Below, piece after piece: positions 42,327 through 52,715 of a DNA stretch of 64,000 bases. This DNA is from Planctomycetaceae bacterium (lineage in GTDB: Bacteria; Planctomycetota; Planctomycetia; Planctomycetales; Planctomycetaceae). Position numbers and translations under genes: made by a program. Each line of letters starts with the position of its first letter. Positions within the stretch are counted from its first letter, which is position 1. A model generated the notes under the pieces. It ran no database searches. It was not told the DNA's origin and was given only the letters and a program-made list of their open reading frames with translations. The DNA lies in the NCBI GenBank assembly GCA_020638955.1, contig JACKHO010000002.1:124001-188000 (forward strand), read 5' to 3'.

Positions 42327-45300
42327 TTACAATCGTCGCTGCTTCAGCGTGGTGAGGTACTCGACGATATCGAGGAGCTCCTGCTGGTTGAGCAGCTTCT
42401 GCAAATCAGCGGGCATGAGTGAAGTGTCCTGCTTTTTCTTCCCTTCGATATTGTCGGCAGGAATGCGGCGGACAATTCCTTTGTCGTCCTTGATTTGGAT
42501 TTCGGTGTCGGAGTCACTCACCAGCAGGCCGGTTACCAGTTGACCGTCATCGGTCTGCACGGCCCAGGTTTCGAAGTTGTGACTAATGGCCGCCGAGGGA
42601 TACAGGATCGATTCCAGCAGCGCCTCCTTCGTCAGCTTCTTACCAATTTCCGACAGGTTCGGTCCAATCTCCAGACCAATACCATTCACCTGATGGCACT
42701 TGTTGCAGGTACCTGTTGTATTGAACAGAACTTTGCCTTGGTCGATATTGCCTGAAAGTCCGGCCAGTTCGGAAATTGGCGGCAGCGGCTTGGCATCTTT
42801 CCCTGGTGGAAGCGGGAACTTCTTCGCGGCAAATTCCTTGATGTCTTTCCACTGCACTGTGTGCAGCGTGGCGACAATTGCTTGCTGGAGGACAGGGTCG
42901 AGTTCACCTGCTTCCGCCATTTTCTGCAGCTCCAGGGCACCGGGTCGAATACTGCCCAGGCTCTTTACTGCGGAGCGACGCAGCGCTGGTGCACGCTGTT
43001 CATCAGATACCACGTCCATCAGGAGCCCCACGGCACGACCGTCTTGTGCGGTGGCGAGTGCCAGCATAGTGGCTGTGACAACTTCGGGGTCATCCCCGCT
43101 CAATGCTTTCTTGACGGCACCACGCTGTTCCTTCTCGAACAGCGCCTTCACCGCTTCCACACCAAGTTGTGTTTCAGGATTCTTTTGAGCAATGGTCAGC
43201 AGGTCGCCATAGCGTTCCGATACACTGAATTTCGCGACGAGTCGCACGAACTGCTCGGTCCCCTGGCTGGCGTCGAGTGTCTTCAACAAAGCCACTTTCA
43301 TGTCCGGTTTGGTGTTGATGTCAAAACCGCCGAGACGATTCAGTGCTTCCGCATTGACCAGCGTTGTCCGTGCGGCATTTCCAACTGGTGAAAACGCAAG
43401 CCGGAGAATGACATTCTGCTTTCCTTCGCCGTTCAGGAAATCGAGCGCTCGCAAATAGCGCGGCACTTCGTCATCCGGTGTGCTCTCTGACGTAACGAGT
43501 TCGGCTAACAAGTTGGCACTCTGCCCAGCGCGGGAACGCCAGATGATGTCCCGCGTCGCCTTGTCAGACATTTTCACACCGGTTGCCAGATACGCAGGCA
43601 ACACAACGTCCCAATGACTATCGGCCGCAAGCCCGAGAGCTTCCAGGTACCAACGATCTTTCCCGTCGTATTGCTGAGCGAGAACTGCCCACACGCCGGC
43701 CAGTTCAGACTCAGGAATGTCATTGCGGGTGAATTGCTCACGCAGGCCAATCAGCAGTTCGCGACGAACAGCTGGCGAAGCGTCTTTCAAATTGGCAAGG
43801 GGAATGACGTCCTTAGCGACGAACTTTCCATCACGTACGAGTTGGCGGGCCAGTCGCACAGTCAGACAGCGCAAGTCGGAATTGCTCGACACCGACCCGA
43901 ACTTCATCAGAACAAGCAATTCGTCTTTGTCAAGATCCAACTTCACAAACGCGCCCAATGCACGTGCCTGATGAATGGGATTATCAGACTTCAACATCGC
44001 CTCCAATGCCGGAATAGCCTTGCGTCCCATGCTGTGGAGTGCGGTCCAACCCAGATAACGAGCACTCATGTTCGGTGACTTCAGGGCTGCAATCGCACCT
44101 TCGGGAGTCGAGACGTCGATGGGAGCGACGTCGTACTTCGCTGATGCTGCCCCCTGAGGAGCAACACGGAATACGCGACCATGTGCCGCGTCCTGCATAC
44201 GGTGTCCACCGACGCCGGGATCGTACCAGTCCGCCACCATGAGCGAACCATCAGGAGCGACGCAGACGTCGCTTGGACGGAACCACTTGTTGCGGGCACC
44301 ATCGAGAATGTTGACCGCTTCGGCGGTGTAACCAGCACCGTCGGGCTTGGTCACATACGCGCGGCACACGTTCACGCCAGCATCAGTATGAATGGGATGT
44401 CCCTTGAACATGGGGAGCAAATCCCCTTCATAGGAGCAAATTCCGGTTGGTGCGCCGGCTCCAGTCTGCAGCAAGTTCGGCATGACGCCAGGATCATTCA
44501 AGTGCCAGTGCTGGTGCGGTACTTCCGTTTCCATATTGGTACGAGGCTCTTTCCAGCCTGCCCCAGTGAATTCGTCCTTGTAGCCGTAGTTGCCGTATTC
44601 CATGACATAGTTGATGCGCACGCCGCGGTTTCCGTCGTCGTCGTTGTCAGACTGCCACATGGCGCCGAAGGAATCGACACAGACCTCCCAGTTGTTGCGG
44701 AAGTTCCATCCGAGCGTTTCAAACTGACTGCCATCGAGGTTGCAGCGGAAAACCATACCTTCCTGGTACGGCTTGCGATGATCATGCACTTCGTTGCCCA
44801 TTGCATCGACAATGGTGTTGCCGTCCTTGTCCTTAATGCGACGCCCGGCATTGCCGAAATTGAAGTACAATTTGCCGTCAGGGCCAAAATGCAATGCGTG
44901 AATTCCGTGGTCGTGCTGAGCACCTTCGATTCCGGTGAACAGCAGTTCCTTACGATCGGCCTTCAGGTCACCGTCTTCGTCAATGAGGAAGAACACCGAG
45001 TCCAATGCCGAAACAACGAGTCGCAGGCCTTTGCCTGAAGGAGTTGGCAACACGAGCAGGCCGTGTGCAGAGTCGACGTCGTGTCCCTGGTAGAAGGTGG
45101 TCGACTTGTCAGCTTTGCCGTCGTGGTTGGTGTCTTCGAGGACGAGAAGTCGGTCCCCTTCCTTGCGTTCACCAATAATGTCCTGATTACGGAAGGCCCG
45201 GTAGTTAATCGCCTCGCTCACCCATACCCGACCGAGGTGATCGACATCAATCGAGGCGGGGTTTGTCATCATGGGTTCTGACGCAAACACCACGGCTTCC

Positions 45301-47453
45301 AATTCGGGATGCACATCCAGTTGTTCGATGGCGTCAGCCACTTCATGACTTGCCGGACCACCGGAGTCGCCGCTGTTGTTCGTGGCCAGGAATGCAGCCG
45401 ACGGACGACTGGTAAAGACGTGGAATTGAACTGAGGTTTGATCGCCACAGTTGCCCTGGTCGGTCCCGCCGTTATCGAGCCCTCCACGAGATTTGAACTG
45501 AGTGAACTGATGATCTTTCGGTAACTCAAATTCGATGACCGAGTTGGCGTGCGTTCCGAATCCATACTCGACAGGGCGTCCAGCGATACGCAAATCACCG
45601 CCCGAACAGTTCTTGTTCTTCTCGACTTTACCGAACTGTGATGAGGCCGCCTTCCAGTTCAAGCTTGTCAGAGCGACGGGCTGGCCTTCCCCAGCGACCA
45701 GCCGTGGCTCCGCCCAGTCGGCCCAGTCGCAACCGAAACCATTACCGCCGTCGGTCACAACCAGCCACAAGCTTTTCGCGCCTTTAATATCGGCAGCGAT
45801 GTCCACGGCATGCCCAGGAGTTGCTGGTGTGACTACCTTAGATGAGAATACTGACTTCACGTTCCCTTGCGCGAGCTTTGGTTCCGCAGGCTTCGGCGCC
45901 GCTTGAGCATTACCTGGCTTTGGTTCGTCCTGGTTCGCTTCCAGTTCTTCCTGAGTTGGAGTCGCCGACTCGACACCTGCAGACGGAACTTCTCCGTGGG
46001 CTGCCCATACAATGGCGTTCAGAACCAGTTTGCGGAATGAGTCATCACCCCAGTTCTTGTGGAAGTGTCCGCCGGTGAAACCGAAGCCGCGCCCCTTGCC
46101 GTCAGGCCGATCATAAGCCCAGGCCACGTGCTGCGGTTCTTTTCGCTCGAGGACTGCTTCACGAACCGCCGGATTTCCACTGTGGGGACCATCGGGCCGG
46201 TTCAACGTTTCCCGTGGAGGCAGTGCCGAAAGAATCGGTGTGACACCCTTCATCTCAGGCACAAACCGCATGTGGTAGTACCACTCATCATTGATTTCAA
46301 TGCGCCCGACACCACTTGTAATGGGGTGCTGCGGCAGATTTTCAAATACAGCCGTCCAGTGGGGATTCACAGACCAGTGTGGTTCGAAGAAACCACCCAT
46401 CCATTTCAGGAAATGGTCTCCACAGTCACCTGCAGTCGTTTCTACGGCATAGTGAATGCAAACCAGTCCGACGCCCTTTTTTGTGAGGTGATCAAAGTCT
46501 TCGAGTCGATCATTCAAATAGTGACGACCACCACCATCACAGTAACTGACCACGCAATCCACGTTGTCCATTGCCGTGGGATCTTTCGGCCATCCGTTCG
46601 TGTACACAGTCGCCACGACCGACAGGCCCTTCTGTTGGGCCGCTGTGTTGAGCTTCTCAGCCAGCAGCAGGCAGCCGGCATTGTGTTCGTGTGAGAAGTA
46701 ACCGTGACTTGGTGTCCCAGCGACAAAAACAATCTTCTTGCGATTGTCCGAAAGCGGAAAACGCTTTAGCCGAATGTTCCGCCACTCAATTTTCATGGGT
46801 GGACCAGAGTGAAGCTGCAGAGCCATCAACCCAATAGGGTCATAGCCTGAGGCATCTTCGTCGACAATTTGAATGGTCTGATGACCATTCACGCTCAAAG
46901 TAATCGTCTTCCCCTGCGCCTTAATGGAGTAGCTGTTCCAGTCATCAATGTTGACGTGACTGAACAGTTCAGCGGCGTCAGCCACCTGTTCAACCTTGTT
47001 GTCCTCGCCCTTGGGTGTGATGACGACTTTCTGTCCGCGGGTCGCCAACACTCCACGCTGGGCTTCATCGTAAAGACATCCCAGCCATTGCCCCTTGCGA
47101 TCAATATCTGCCTGATAACCAATGACGTGACCATCTTCTCGCTGCACGCCCCGGAACTGAATACCGCTATTCGCAGATTCGGTTCCCGAAATTTTGAACT
47201 CAAGACGCAACTCGAAGTCGTCGACCTCACCCAAATCCCAACGCAGGAATGTATTGTGCGTGCAAGGATTTGCTTCCGTAGACTCACCCACAATGCAGCC
47301 GTCTTCGACGCGCCAAAACTTCTCGTCCCCCTCCCAGGCCTTCCAGCCAGCTAGGGTTTTTCCATCAAACAGTGAATGGAATCCTTCTTCGTCAGCCGCC
47401 CGACACAGTCCCGCGGTGGCAAACAGCAACAAAATCGGCAACAAACGTTTCAT
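42327..47453 (-). CDS. Multidomain secreted DUF1080/ThuA/NPCBM/PVC-dehydrogenase/cytochrome c fusion
   Basis: A 1708-residue exported protein. Signal peptide about 1-19. Next is a DUF1080 (3-keto-disaccharide hydrolase-like) domain (FHSLFDGKTLAGW, about 25-230). A ThuA-like domain follows (KIVFVAGTPSHGYFSHEH, about 240-500), then an NPCBM-like beta-sandwich (about 555-700). A PVC-type six-blade propeller dehydrogenase covers about 715-1150, with NHDGKADKSTTFYQG. HEAT-like helices run to about 1560. A C-terminal cytochrome c has CNKCH at 1583-1587 with the distal Met in the tail. Separate homologues of these units are common in planctomycetes; having all in one chain is notable. The role is probably oxidation or processing of keto-sugars, by inference. 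Confidence 0.9.
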   Translation of the reverse strand: MKRLLPILLLFATAGLCRAADEEGFHSLFDGKTLAGWKAWEGDEKFWRVEDGCIVGESTEANPCTHNTFLRWDLGEVDDFELRLEFKISGTESANSGIQFRGVQREDGHVIGYQADIDRKGQWLGCLYDEAQRGVLATRGQKVVITPKGEDNKVEQVADAAELFSHVNIDDWNSYSIKAQGKTITLSVNGHQTIQIVDEDASGYDPIGLMALQLHSGPPMKIEWRNIRLKRFPLSDNRKKIVFVAGTPSHGYFSHEHNAGCLLLAEKLNTAAQQKGLSVVATVYTNGWPKDPTAMDNVDCVVSYCDGGGRHYLNDRLEDFDHLTKKGVGLVCIHYAVETTAGDCGDHFLKWMGGFFEPHWSVNPHWTAVFENLPQHPITSGVGRIEINDEWYYHMRFVPEMKGVTPILSALPPRETLNRPDGPHSGNPAVREAVLERKEPQHVAWAYDRPDGKGRGFGFTGGHFHKNWGDDSFRKLVLNAIVWAAHGEVPSAGVESATPTQEELEANQDEPKPGNAQAAPKPAEPKLAQGNVKSVFSSKVVTPATPGHAVDIAADIKGAKSLWLVVTDGGNGFGCDWADWAEPRLVAGEGQPVALTSLNWKAASSQFGKVEKNKNCSGGDLRIAGRPVEYGFGTHANSVIEFELPKDHQFTQFKSRGGLDNGGTDQGNCGDQTSVQFHVFTSRPSAAFLATNNSGDSGGPASHEVADAIEQLDVHPELEAVVFASEPMMTNPASIDVDHLGRVWVSEAINYRAFRNQDIIGERKEGDRLLVLEDTNHDGKADKSTTFYQGHDVDSAHGLLVLPTPSGKGLRLVVSALDSVFFLIDEDGDLKADRKELLFTGIEGAQHDHGIHALHFGPDGKLYFNFGNAGRRIKDKDGNTIVDAMGNEVHDHRKPYQEGMVFRCNLDGSQFETLGWNFRNNWEVCVDSFGAMWQSDNDDDGNRGVRINYVMEYGNYGYKDEFTGAGWKEPRTNMETEVPHQHWHLNDPGVMPNLLQTGAGAPTGICSYEGDLLPMFKGHPIHTDAGVNVCRAYVTKPDGAGYTAEAVNILDGARNKWFRPSDVCVAPDGSLMVADWYDPGVGGHRMQDAAHGRVFRVAPQGAASAKYDVAPIDVSTPEGAIAALKSPNMSARYLGWTALHSMGRKAIPALEAMLKSDNPIHQARALGAFVKLDLDKDELLVLMKFGSVSSNSDLRCLTVRLARQLVRDGKFVAKDVIPLANLKDASPAVRRELLIGLREQFTRNDIPESELAGVWAVLAQQYDGKDRWYLEALGLAADSHWDVVLPAYLATGVKMSDKATRDIIWRSRAGQSANLLAELVTSESTPDDEVPRYLRALDFLNGEGKQNVILRLAFSPVGNAARTTLVNAEALNRLGGFDINTKPDMKVALLKTLDASQGTEQFVRLVAKFSVSERYGDLLTIAQKNPETQLGVEAVKALFEKEQRGAVKKALSGDDPEVVTATMLALATAQDGRAVGLLMDVVSDEQRAPALRRSAVKSLGSIRPGALELQKMAEAGELDPVLQQAIVATLHTVQWKDIKEFAAKKFPLPPGKDAKPLPPISELAGLSGNIDQGKVLFNTTGTCNKCHQVNGIGLEIGPNLSEIGKKLTKEALLESILYPSAAISHNFETWAVQTDDGQLVTGLLVSDSDTEIQIKDDKGIVRRIPADNIEGKKKQDTSLMPADLQKLLNQQELLDIVEYLTTLKQRRL

Positions 47454-47575
47454 CGAGGCGTTCTCTCAAATATCCACAGAACCAACCCCAGCAGAGATTG
47501 GCAAAGATTTATGTGACAAGCAGTAACGTAGCGAATCTGGGACAGGTCGTCACGTGAGCCGCAATTCGGCGACCG

Positions 47576-47986
47576 CTACTCCCACAACAAGTTACCGCTG
47601 CGTATGACTTTGCATTTCTGCAGGTCAAACGACGTTTCCCCCGGCGAATGGTCCGGCGCCACCTTAAAGGTCACCGGCTCCTCAGAAATTGGCACCACGC
47701 ACTCATACACCGTGTAGCCCCCTTCCGTTTCCGGCGTGTAGAGAAACGTGAGTTTCCCATCAGCCACCGAAACGGTTTCCAAAGTAATGGACCCCAGCCC
47801 CATTCCGAACGTCATCTTCTGAGAAGGCGGAACGCGCGTGTCGAGGTAAATGATGCCCGCTGAGTCGTATCGGAATGCTTCAGATGGAATGGGTGATTCG
47901 TGAACAATCGAACCGCACCCGCCGAACAGGAAGACAGCGAGCAGCACGACAAGTCGTACTTCGTGGGCCGGTTTCTTAATGAGCAA
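47576..47986 (-). CDS. Small predicted lipoprotein of unknown function
   Basis: A 136-residue protein with a hydrophobic signal ending in LFGGC, where Cys24 would be lipidated. The mature part is beta-rich and carries two more cysteines, one in YTVYECVVP and one in LQKCKV. The start is TTG at 47986, chosen because AAGGAG lies eight bases upstream; no ATG precedes the signal. The family is not recognised. It follows the giant fusion upstream on the same strand but 122 bases from it, in the order lipoprotein last. Confidence 0.7.
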   Translation of the reverse strand: MLIKKPAHEVRLVVLLAVFLFGGCGSIVHESPIPSEAFRYDSAGIIYLDTRVPPSQKMTFGMGLGSITLETVSVADGKLTFLYTPETEGGYTVYECVVPISEEPVTFKVAPDHSPGETSFDLQKCKVIRSGNLLWE

Positions 47987-47994
47987 GCTGTGGG

Positions 47995-48000
47995 CTCCTT
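47995..48000 (-). promoter_or_regulatory. Shine-Dalgarno deciding a TTG start
   Basis: AAGGAG on the minus strand, eight bases before the TTG at 47986, is a full-strength ribosome site that fixes the start of the small lipoprotein. Confidence 0.75.
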
Positions 48001-48190
48001 TCCACGCTGATTATGCGCCCATCGCGTTGGACTGGTCAAGAATTCGTGGCAATCTCCGCAAAATGATCGTAAGACCATTGAATGCTCCACACCGTGCTCG
48101 ACCCACTCGGTAGTGGCGACAAATCAATGTTGGTTGCTGTATGATGACTGGCCGTAAACCAGAATTCATGATTACCTCAGGATGCCTCTC

Positions 48191-49006
48191 ATGCTGAATC
48201 GATTTTCTCTTCGCGTTGCTTTCGCCGCATTGGTGATGGCTGCTGTGGCTCAGTCTTCTTCCCTCGCTCAGGCCGAAGATGTGAAGCCAATTCGGGCGCT
48301 GCTCGTGCTTGGTGGTTGCTGTCACGACTATGCCACGCAAAAGGAACTGCTGGCGAAAGGAATTTCCGAACGCGCACATGTGGAAGTGGTCATCGCGTAC
48401 GATCCTGACAAGTCGACAGAGCATTTGAATCCTGTCTACGAAAATGCCAACTGGGCTGAAGGGTTCGATGTCATTATCCATGATGAATGCTCGGCGAACG
48501 TCAAAGACCTCAACGTCATCGACCGGATTATCGAGCCGCACCGACAGGGGTTGCCTGCTGTCATGCTGCACTGTGCCATGCACTGTTACCGCAGCGAAGG
48601 GTATCCGCAGGCTGTAACGCCGTGGTTTGAACTGACCGGCCTGCAGTCGACCGGACATGGTCGTCAGGCTCCCATTGACGTGAAGTACCTCGAACACGAC
48701 GTCACAAAGTCACTTGGGAACTGGACCACGATTAACGAAGAGTTGTACAACAACTTCACTGGTCGTCTGCTCGATACGGCATCGCCCCTCGCGCGTGGTA
48801 CTCAGGTTACCAAGAACAACAAGGGTGAAGAGAAGACTGACGAAGCGGTTGTGGTTTGGACCAACATGTACCGCGATCAAACGCGCGTGTTTTCCACAAG
48901 CCTGGGGCACAACAACGAAACAGCGGCAGATGCCCGTTACCTCGACCTCGTCACCCGTGGCCTGCTGTGGTCGTGCGACAAGCTGAACGACAAGTATCTG
49001 AAGTAA
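48191..49006 (+). CDS. Secreted ThuA-domain protein
   Basis: A 271-residue exported ThuA-like protein (trehalose-utilisation family, class I glutamine amidotransferase-like fold). Signal peptide about 1-27 (MLNRFSLRVAFAALVMAAV). The ThuA core begins IRALLVLGGCCHDYATQ and includes MLHCAMHCYR and the PIDVKYLEHDVTKSLG segment. AGGA at 48179-48182 is eight bases before the ATG at 48191 and overlaps the ATG at 48182, so 48191 is favoured. The same domain occurs in the giant fusion nearby, so this region is rich in ThuA units. The enzymatic role is not settled. Confidence 0.88.
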   Translation: MLNRFSLRVAFAALVMAAVAQSSSLAQAEDVKPIRALLVLGGCCHDYATQKELLAKGISERAHVEVVIAYDPDKSTEHLNPVYENANWAEGFDVIIHDECSANVKDLNVIDRIIEPHRQGLPAVMLHCAMHCYRSEGYPQAVTPWFELTGLQSTGHGRQAPIDVKYLEHDVTKSLGNWTTINEELYNNFTGRLLDTASPLARGTQVTKNNKGEEKTDEAVVVWTNMYRDQTRVFSTSLGHNNETAADARYLDLVTRGLLWSCDKLNDKYLK

Positions 49007-49124
49007 TCTTTCCAATGGGAGGGCGAAGCTTCCACTAAGCCGCATTGGGTATTGATGTCCCACGCAATCCAGCTTGGCAGGAGTCTCGTAACCAGTCGTG
49101 TTTGAAACCAAGGATTTCGCCGTG

Positions 49125-50504
49125 ATGAAAAATTCACACATGATTTGGGCGGTGACAGTCGCAGTCCTGCTGGGATTCAGTCCGGCCGAGACTCAGGCTC
49201 AGGTGAAACTCGTCACGTTCGACGTCGATGCCACTCCGCCACTGGGAAGTGACATGGCGTACGATCCGGTGCGCCGCATTGATGAACTCTCGCTCCGCTG
49301 TCGTGGGATTGTGCTCACGGGAATCGACAAGCCGATTGTCCTCTGTGCCGTCGACTGGATTGGCATTGCCAACGAAGGGCATGACGCATTTCGTGAAGCT
49401 CTCGCTGCCGCTGCCGGGACAGACGCGAACCATGTCGCCGTGCATACACTGCATCAGCACGACGCTCCCGGTTGCGATTTCACCGCCGAGCGGCTGATTC
49501 GCGACATGGGCCTCGAAACCTATGGGAGATTTCAGGGGGCGTTTCATCGTGAAGTCATCCAGCGTGCTGCCTCGGCAGTGGAACTTGCACTACCCAATGC
49601 AAAACCGGTAACGCACTACGGAACAGGAAAGGCGATTGTCGAGAAGATTGCCTCAAACCGCCGTATTCTGGGTGAGGATGGAAAAGTCCGTATCACTCGT
49701 TACACCGCCACGCGCGACCCCGCGGTGCGCGACGAGCCGGAAGGGGTCATTGACCCTGAAGTCACACTGCTTTCATTCTGGAACGGAGATGAACCGCTCG
49801 CTGTGCTGAGCTACTACGCGTGTCACCCGCAAAGTTATTACCGCACCGGTGTTCCCAGTCCGGATTTTCCCGGTATCGCTCGGTTCGTACGTGGGCAAGC
49901 GGTCCCGGAAGCGCTGCACGTACACTTCAATGGGGCTGGTGGAAACATCGGGGCTGGCAAGTACAACGATGGCAGCAAGCCGAACCGCATGCGTCTGGCA
50001 TTGCGCTTGGCTGACGGAATGGAAGCGGCCTGGGAGGCGACCGAGCGCCATGAATTGCAGGCCAACCAAATCGGCTGGGAAACCGTTCCTGTGAAGTTGC
50101 CACCCGCACCGCATTTGATCAAAGAAGAACTCATTCAGGCGCTAAAAACTGAGCCACCGAAAGGCTACATCGCAAAGGCCGATCAACTCGCCTGGATCAT
50201 TCGCTGTGAAGCCGGCCATGAAATTGACATTGCATGTCTGCGCGTCGGCAATGCGCGCGTAGTCCATATGCCCGGCGAACTGTTTGTCGAGTATCAACTC
50301 GCTGCCAAACAGCTTCGGCCCGATCTTCATGTCAGCATGGCAGCGTACGGAGAATACGGCCCCGGCTACATTGGGACCGAGATCGCGTATTCCCAAGGCG
50401 GATACGAGACAAGTGAGCGTGCCAGCAACGTCGCACCTCACACCGAGACAATCCTGATGGACGCCGTTAAAAAGCTGCTGCAGTCAGATGCTTCAGCAAA
50501 TTAG
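49125..50504 (+). CDS. Secreted neutral/alkaline ceramidase-like protein
   Basis: A 459-residue exported protein related to the N-terminal domain of neutral/alkaline ceramidases and often annotated that way in planctomycetes. Signal peptide about 1-26 (ends AETQAQ). The zinc-type His pair is in HTLHQHDAP, with further conserved positions in YYACHPQSYY and GGNIGAGKYN. True ceramidases are about 650-700 residues, so this shorter form may act on another amide. The ATG at 49125 is chosen because AAGGA precedes it, whereas the open frame begins with a GTG at 49098. Confidence 0.8.
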   Translation: MKNSHMIWAVTVAVLLGFSPAETQAQVKLVTFDVDATPPLGSDMAYDPVRRIDELSLRCRGIVLTGIDKPIVLCAVDWIGIANEGHDAFREALAAAAGTDANHVAVHTLHQHDAPGCDFTAERLIRDMGLETYGRFQGAFHREVIQRAASAVELALPNAKPVTHYGTGKAIVEKIASNRRILGEDGKVRITRYTATRDPAVRDEPEGVIDPEVTLLSFWNGDEPLAVLSYYACHPQSYYRTGVPSPDFPGIARFVRGQAVPEALHVHFNGAGGNIGAGKYNDGSKPNRMRLALRLADGMEAAWEATERHELQANQIGWETVPVKLPPAPHLIKEELIQALKTEPPKGYIAKADQLAWIIRCEAGHEIDIACLRVGNARVVHMPGELFVEYQLAAKQLRPDLHVSMAAYGEYGPGYIGTEIAYSQGGYETSERASNVAPHTETILMDAVKKLLQSDASAN

Positions 50505-50515
50505 TTCGAACTCGA

Positions 50516-52144
50516 CTACGGTCGAATTGTCTGAACGCCAATGACTTCAACTTCAGGATGCGAGAAGTCGAGCACGAGTGGTCGGTCGGAGACGTGTGCT
50601 CCCATGTTTCCAGCGGCATCGCGCACTTCAATGCGAACGAAAATCGCATCGGAACCGGTGTCCTGTGGCAACGTCCAGGGATAGTTGCCCGTGTTGGGAA
50701 ACCGACCTTCAATGAGCTTCCATGGTCCACTCGGAGCGTTGGCGTAGTACAAGGCGACAGGACGCTCACTCAAGTCGGTGTCGGGTACGCTCCACCGGAT
50801 GTTGACTTTCTGATCGCCACCGACAACAGGTTGATCCAGCGGATACAGTCGTGGCTGCGGTGGGACCTGGTCAACCAGAATCGAAAGGTCGGGCAAGTCG
50901 CCGGGCTGCGGCGGAGGAGCGACCATTCCGGCCCCACTTTCGACGCGGAATGCAAATCCGAAGGATCCGTCACGTGGAACAGCCACTTCCATGGGGGAGC
51001 GGCAGTCGAGGTCGTTGTCGTAGAACCACCATTTGCGTCCACCATCTTCCGTAATGTACAGAGCGACCGAACGCACGCCCGAATGTCCAACCGACTTCAC
51101 GTTGTATTCCAGACGGAAGTGGCGTGAGTTAATAAGTTGCTGACGCACGACGGACTTGGCGGGTGGTCGTGTTGCCTGCGGTGTTGGAATTGAAGGTGTG
51201 GCATTCGCTATGACAGGTGTAGGCAGCGTTGGGGGCGCTTGCGGCTCTTGCAGAAATCCCGCAATCGACTGTGGAACATCCTGATTCGCCGGAGATTCGC
51301 CAACCGGTGACTGCATGGCCGGGCGTGGTACCTGCTGCGGTTGATTTGCCGAACTCGACGTATTGCGAAGTGGAACAACCGACGGCAGTTCGTCTTCTTG
51401 AATAGAATTGCTGGCTGGGATTGCGCCTGCGACGGGGCGACTGAAATCAGGCGATTCCTGTCGGTTGCGCTGAGGTGAAATGGTCGCGCGTGATTCAACG
51501 GACTTCTCGTTGCCAGCCAAATCGGCAACTCGTCCACGCACGACAACCTCGCCACCGGTTTCGACCCCCCAGGTGGTTTGCCCCTGACGATCGGACCGAA
51601 CGCCCACTTCAGACCATTGACCGGACTGTGGATCCTGGAATTCCAGCATCATTGTCCGCAAGTCGAGTGCGACGTCGTCGGCATTCCAGACCAAACGCAC
51701 GCGACCAGGTTCAACTTCTGAGAGGTCCAACTCAAAGTTTGGCCGCTGCGTATCAACAATAACTTCCAGAGAGGCTTGATGGGCTCCTCTGGGCAAAATG
51801 GTTCCATCAGCACTTTTTGTCTTCACAGAAAACCAGTATTCCCCGTCGCCGTTGGCTTCAAAGGGAACGAAGCCTTGTCCGGGTGCCGCACTGCCTGCCA
51901 ACACCCAGTTCGCACCATTGTTCGTGGAAACATACAGCTGCACTTCGTTCACGCGCAGCCTCGCAATTTCCTGGGTGTCAAACTCGAAGGGGATTTTGAA
52001 GCGAGTTGATTTCGTGTAGGACGGACCCGCAAAGACATTTGGGGCAGCGGTGGCAAACGTGAGTACGGCCAGGCAGCAGAGCGCGCAGATCAACCACCTC
52101 CGGTTTCCCGGCAGATTTCGCGCATTCGCAAGTCGACTTTGCAT
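50516..52144 (-). CDS. Secreted beta-sandwich protein of unknown function
   Basis: A 542-residue exported protein. Signal peptide about 1-38 with the hydrophobic core LICALCCLAVLTFATAA. The rest reads as three or four Ig/fibronectin-like beta-sandwiches: the sequence alternates VQLYVSTNNGANW, VRLVWNADDVALD and VALYITEDGGRKWWFYD. A Pro/Gln-rich linker at about 250-340 separates the halves. These features suggest an extracellular structural or binding role rather than an enzyme. The start is the ATG at 52144; the frame open to 52204 adds a basic stretch that would block the signal. It is convergent with the ceramidase-like gene, 11 bases apart. Confidence 0.75.
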   Translation of the reverse strand: MQSRLANARNLPGNRRWLICALCCLAVLTFATAAPNVFAGPSYTKSTRFKIPFEFDTQEIARLRVNEVQLYVSTNNGANWVLAGSAAPGQGFVPFEANGDGEYWFSVKTKSADGTILPRGAHQASLEVIVDTQRPNFELDLSEVEPGRVRLVWNADDVALDLRTMMLEFQDPQSGQWSEVGVRSDRQGQTTWGVETGGEVVVRGRVADLAGNEKSVESRATISPQRNRQESPDFSRPVAGAIPASNSIQEDELPSVVPLRNTSSSANQPQQVPRPAMQSPVGESPANQDVPQSIAGFLQEPQAPPTLPTPVIANATPSIPTPQATRPPAKSVVRQQLINSRHFRLEYNVKSVGHSGVRSVALYITEDGGRKWWFYDNDLDCRSPMEVAVPRDGSFGFAFRVESGAGMVAPPPQPGDLPDLSILVDQVPPQPRLYPLDQPVVGGDQKVNIRWSVPDTDLSERPVALYYANAPSGPWKLIEGRFPNTGNYPWTLPQDTGSDAIFVRIEVRDAAGNMGAHVSDRPLVLDFSHPEVEVIGVQTIRP

Positions 52145-52715
52145 AGTGAACCTGGCCAATCCGTTGTGCCAGGGCTCCCCCCCCGACAGCCGTCGTCGAG
52201 ACACACTCCCTCGTCAGGAGCGATCTATAGAGACCGAGCCTTACTCGGAGTATCGTCAGATGTGGCATTTGCACTTCAGTCGATTCTGACGGCATAAATT
52301 GCCAGTTCGATTCCGTTACATGAATTCTCCGATTTGCCAGTGTCTTGAGATGTCGTGGCAGATATCGATTCTGTCCTGCGCTCTGTGGGCGACCCTCATG
52401 GCCGATTGGGAGAGCTTCTGATTCCTCCGGTTCTCACGAACGTACCAGTTTCGCGGGCTCGACACGGGATATCGTTCTGACGACTGCAACGGCTGTGACG
52501 ACCAGTTCGATGGCAACTTGCATGAGGATTCCAATTGCTCAGAACCACACTTTGCTGGCAGTTTGACTCGGTCGATCATCGAAACGGAGAGGTGTCTCGC
52601 TCCGCGCCTGTCCGCTGGTGAAAATGCCAGTCAGACCAACAGGGACAAGGGAGTCCCGACGAAACTGGTTGGACTGGCGTGAGCGGCCCCAACGTCATGT
52701 GTGGATGGATCGACC
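52145..52715. other. 571-base divergent intergenic region
   Basis: Lies between the starts of a secreted unknown and a TolC-like gene. Only short, weakly supported frames occur (up to 87 codons, no ribosome site, no recognisable motif). No repeat of the families seen elsewhere is present. It presumably carries two promoters and long leaders, but I could not pick them with confidence. Confidence 0.5.

Noticed and set aside
44181..45038. 285-codon plus-strand frame
   Set aside because: Antisense to the propeller region of the giant fusion; no ribosome site or motif.
52316..52579. 87-codon minus-strand frame in the large gap
   Set aside because: No ribosome site, no motif, irregular composition; not enough to call a gene.
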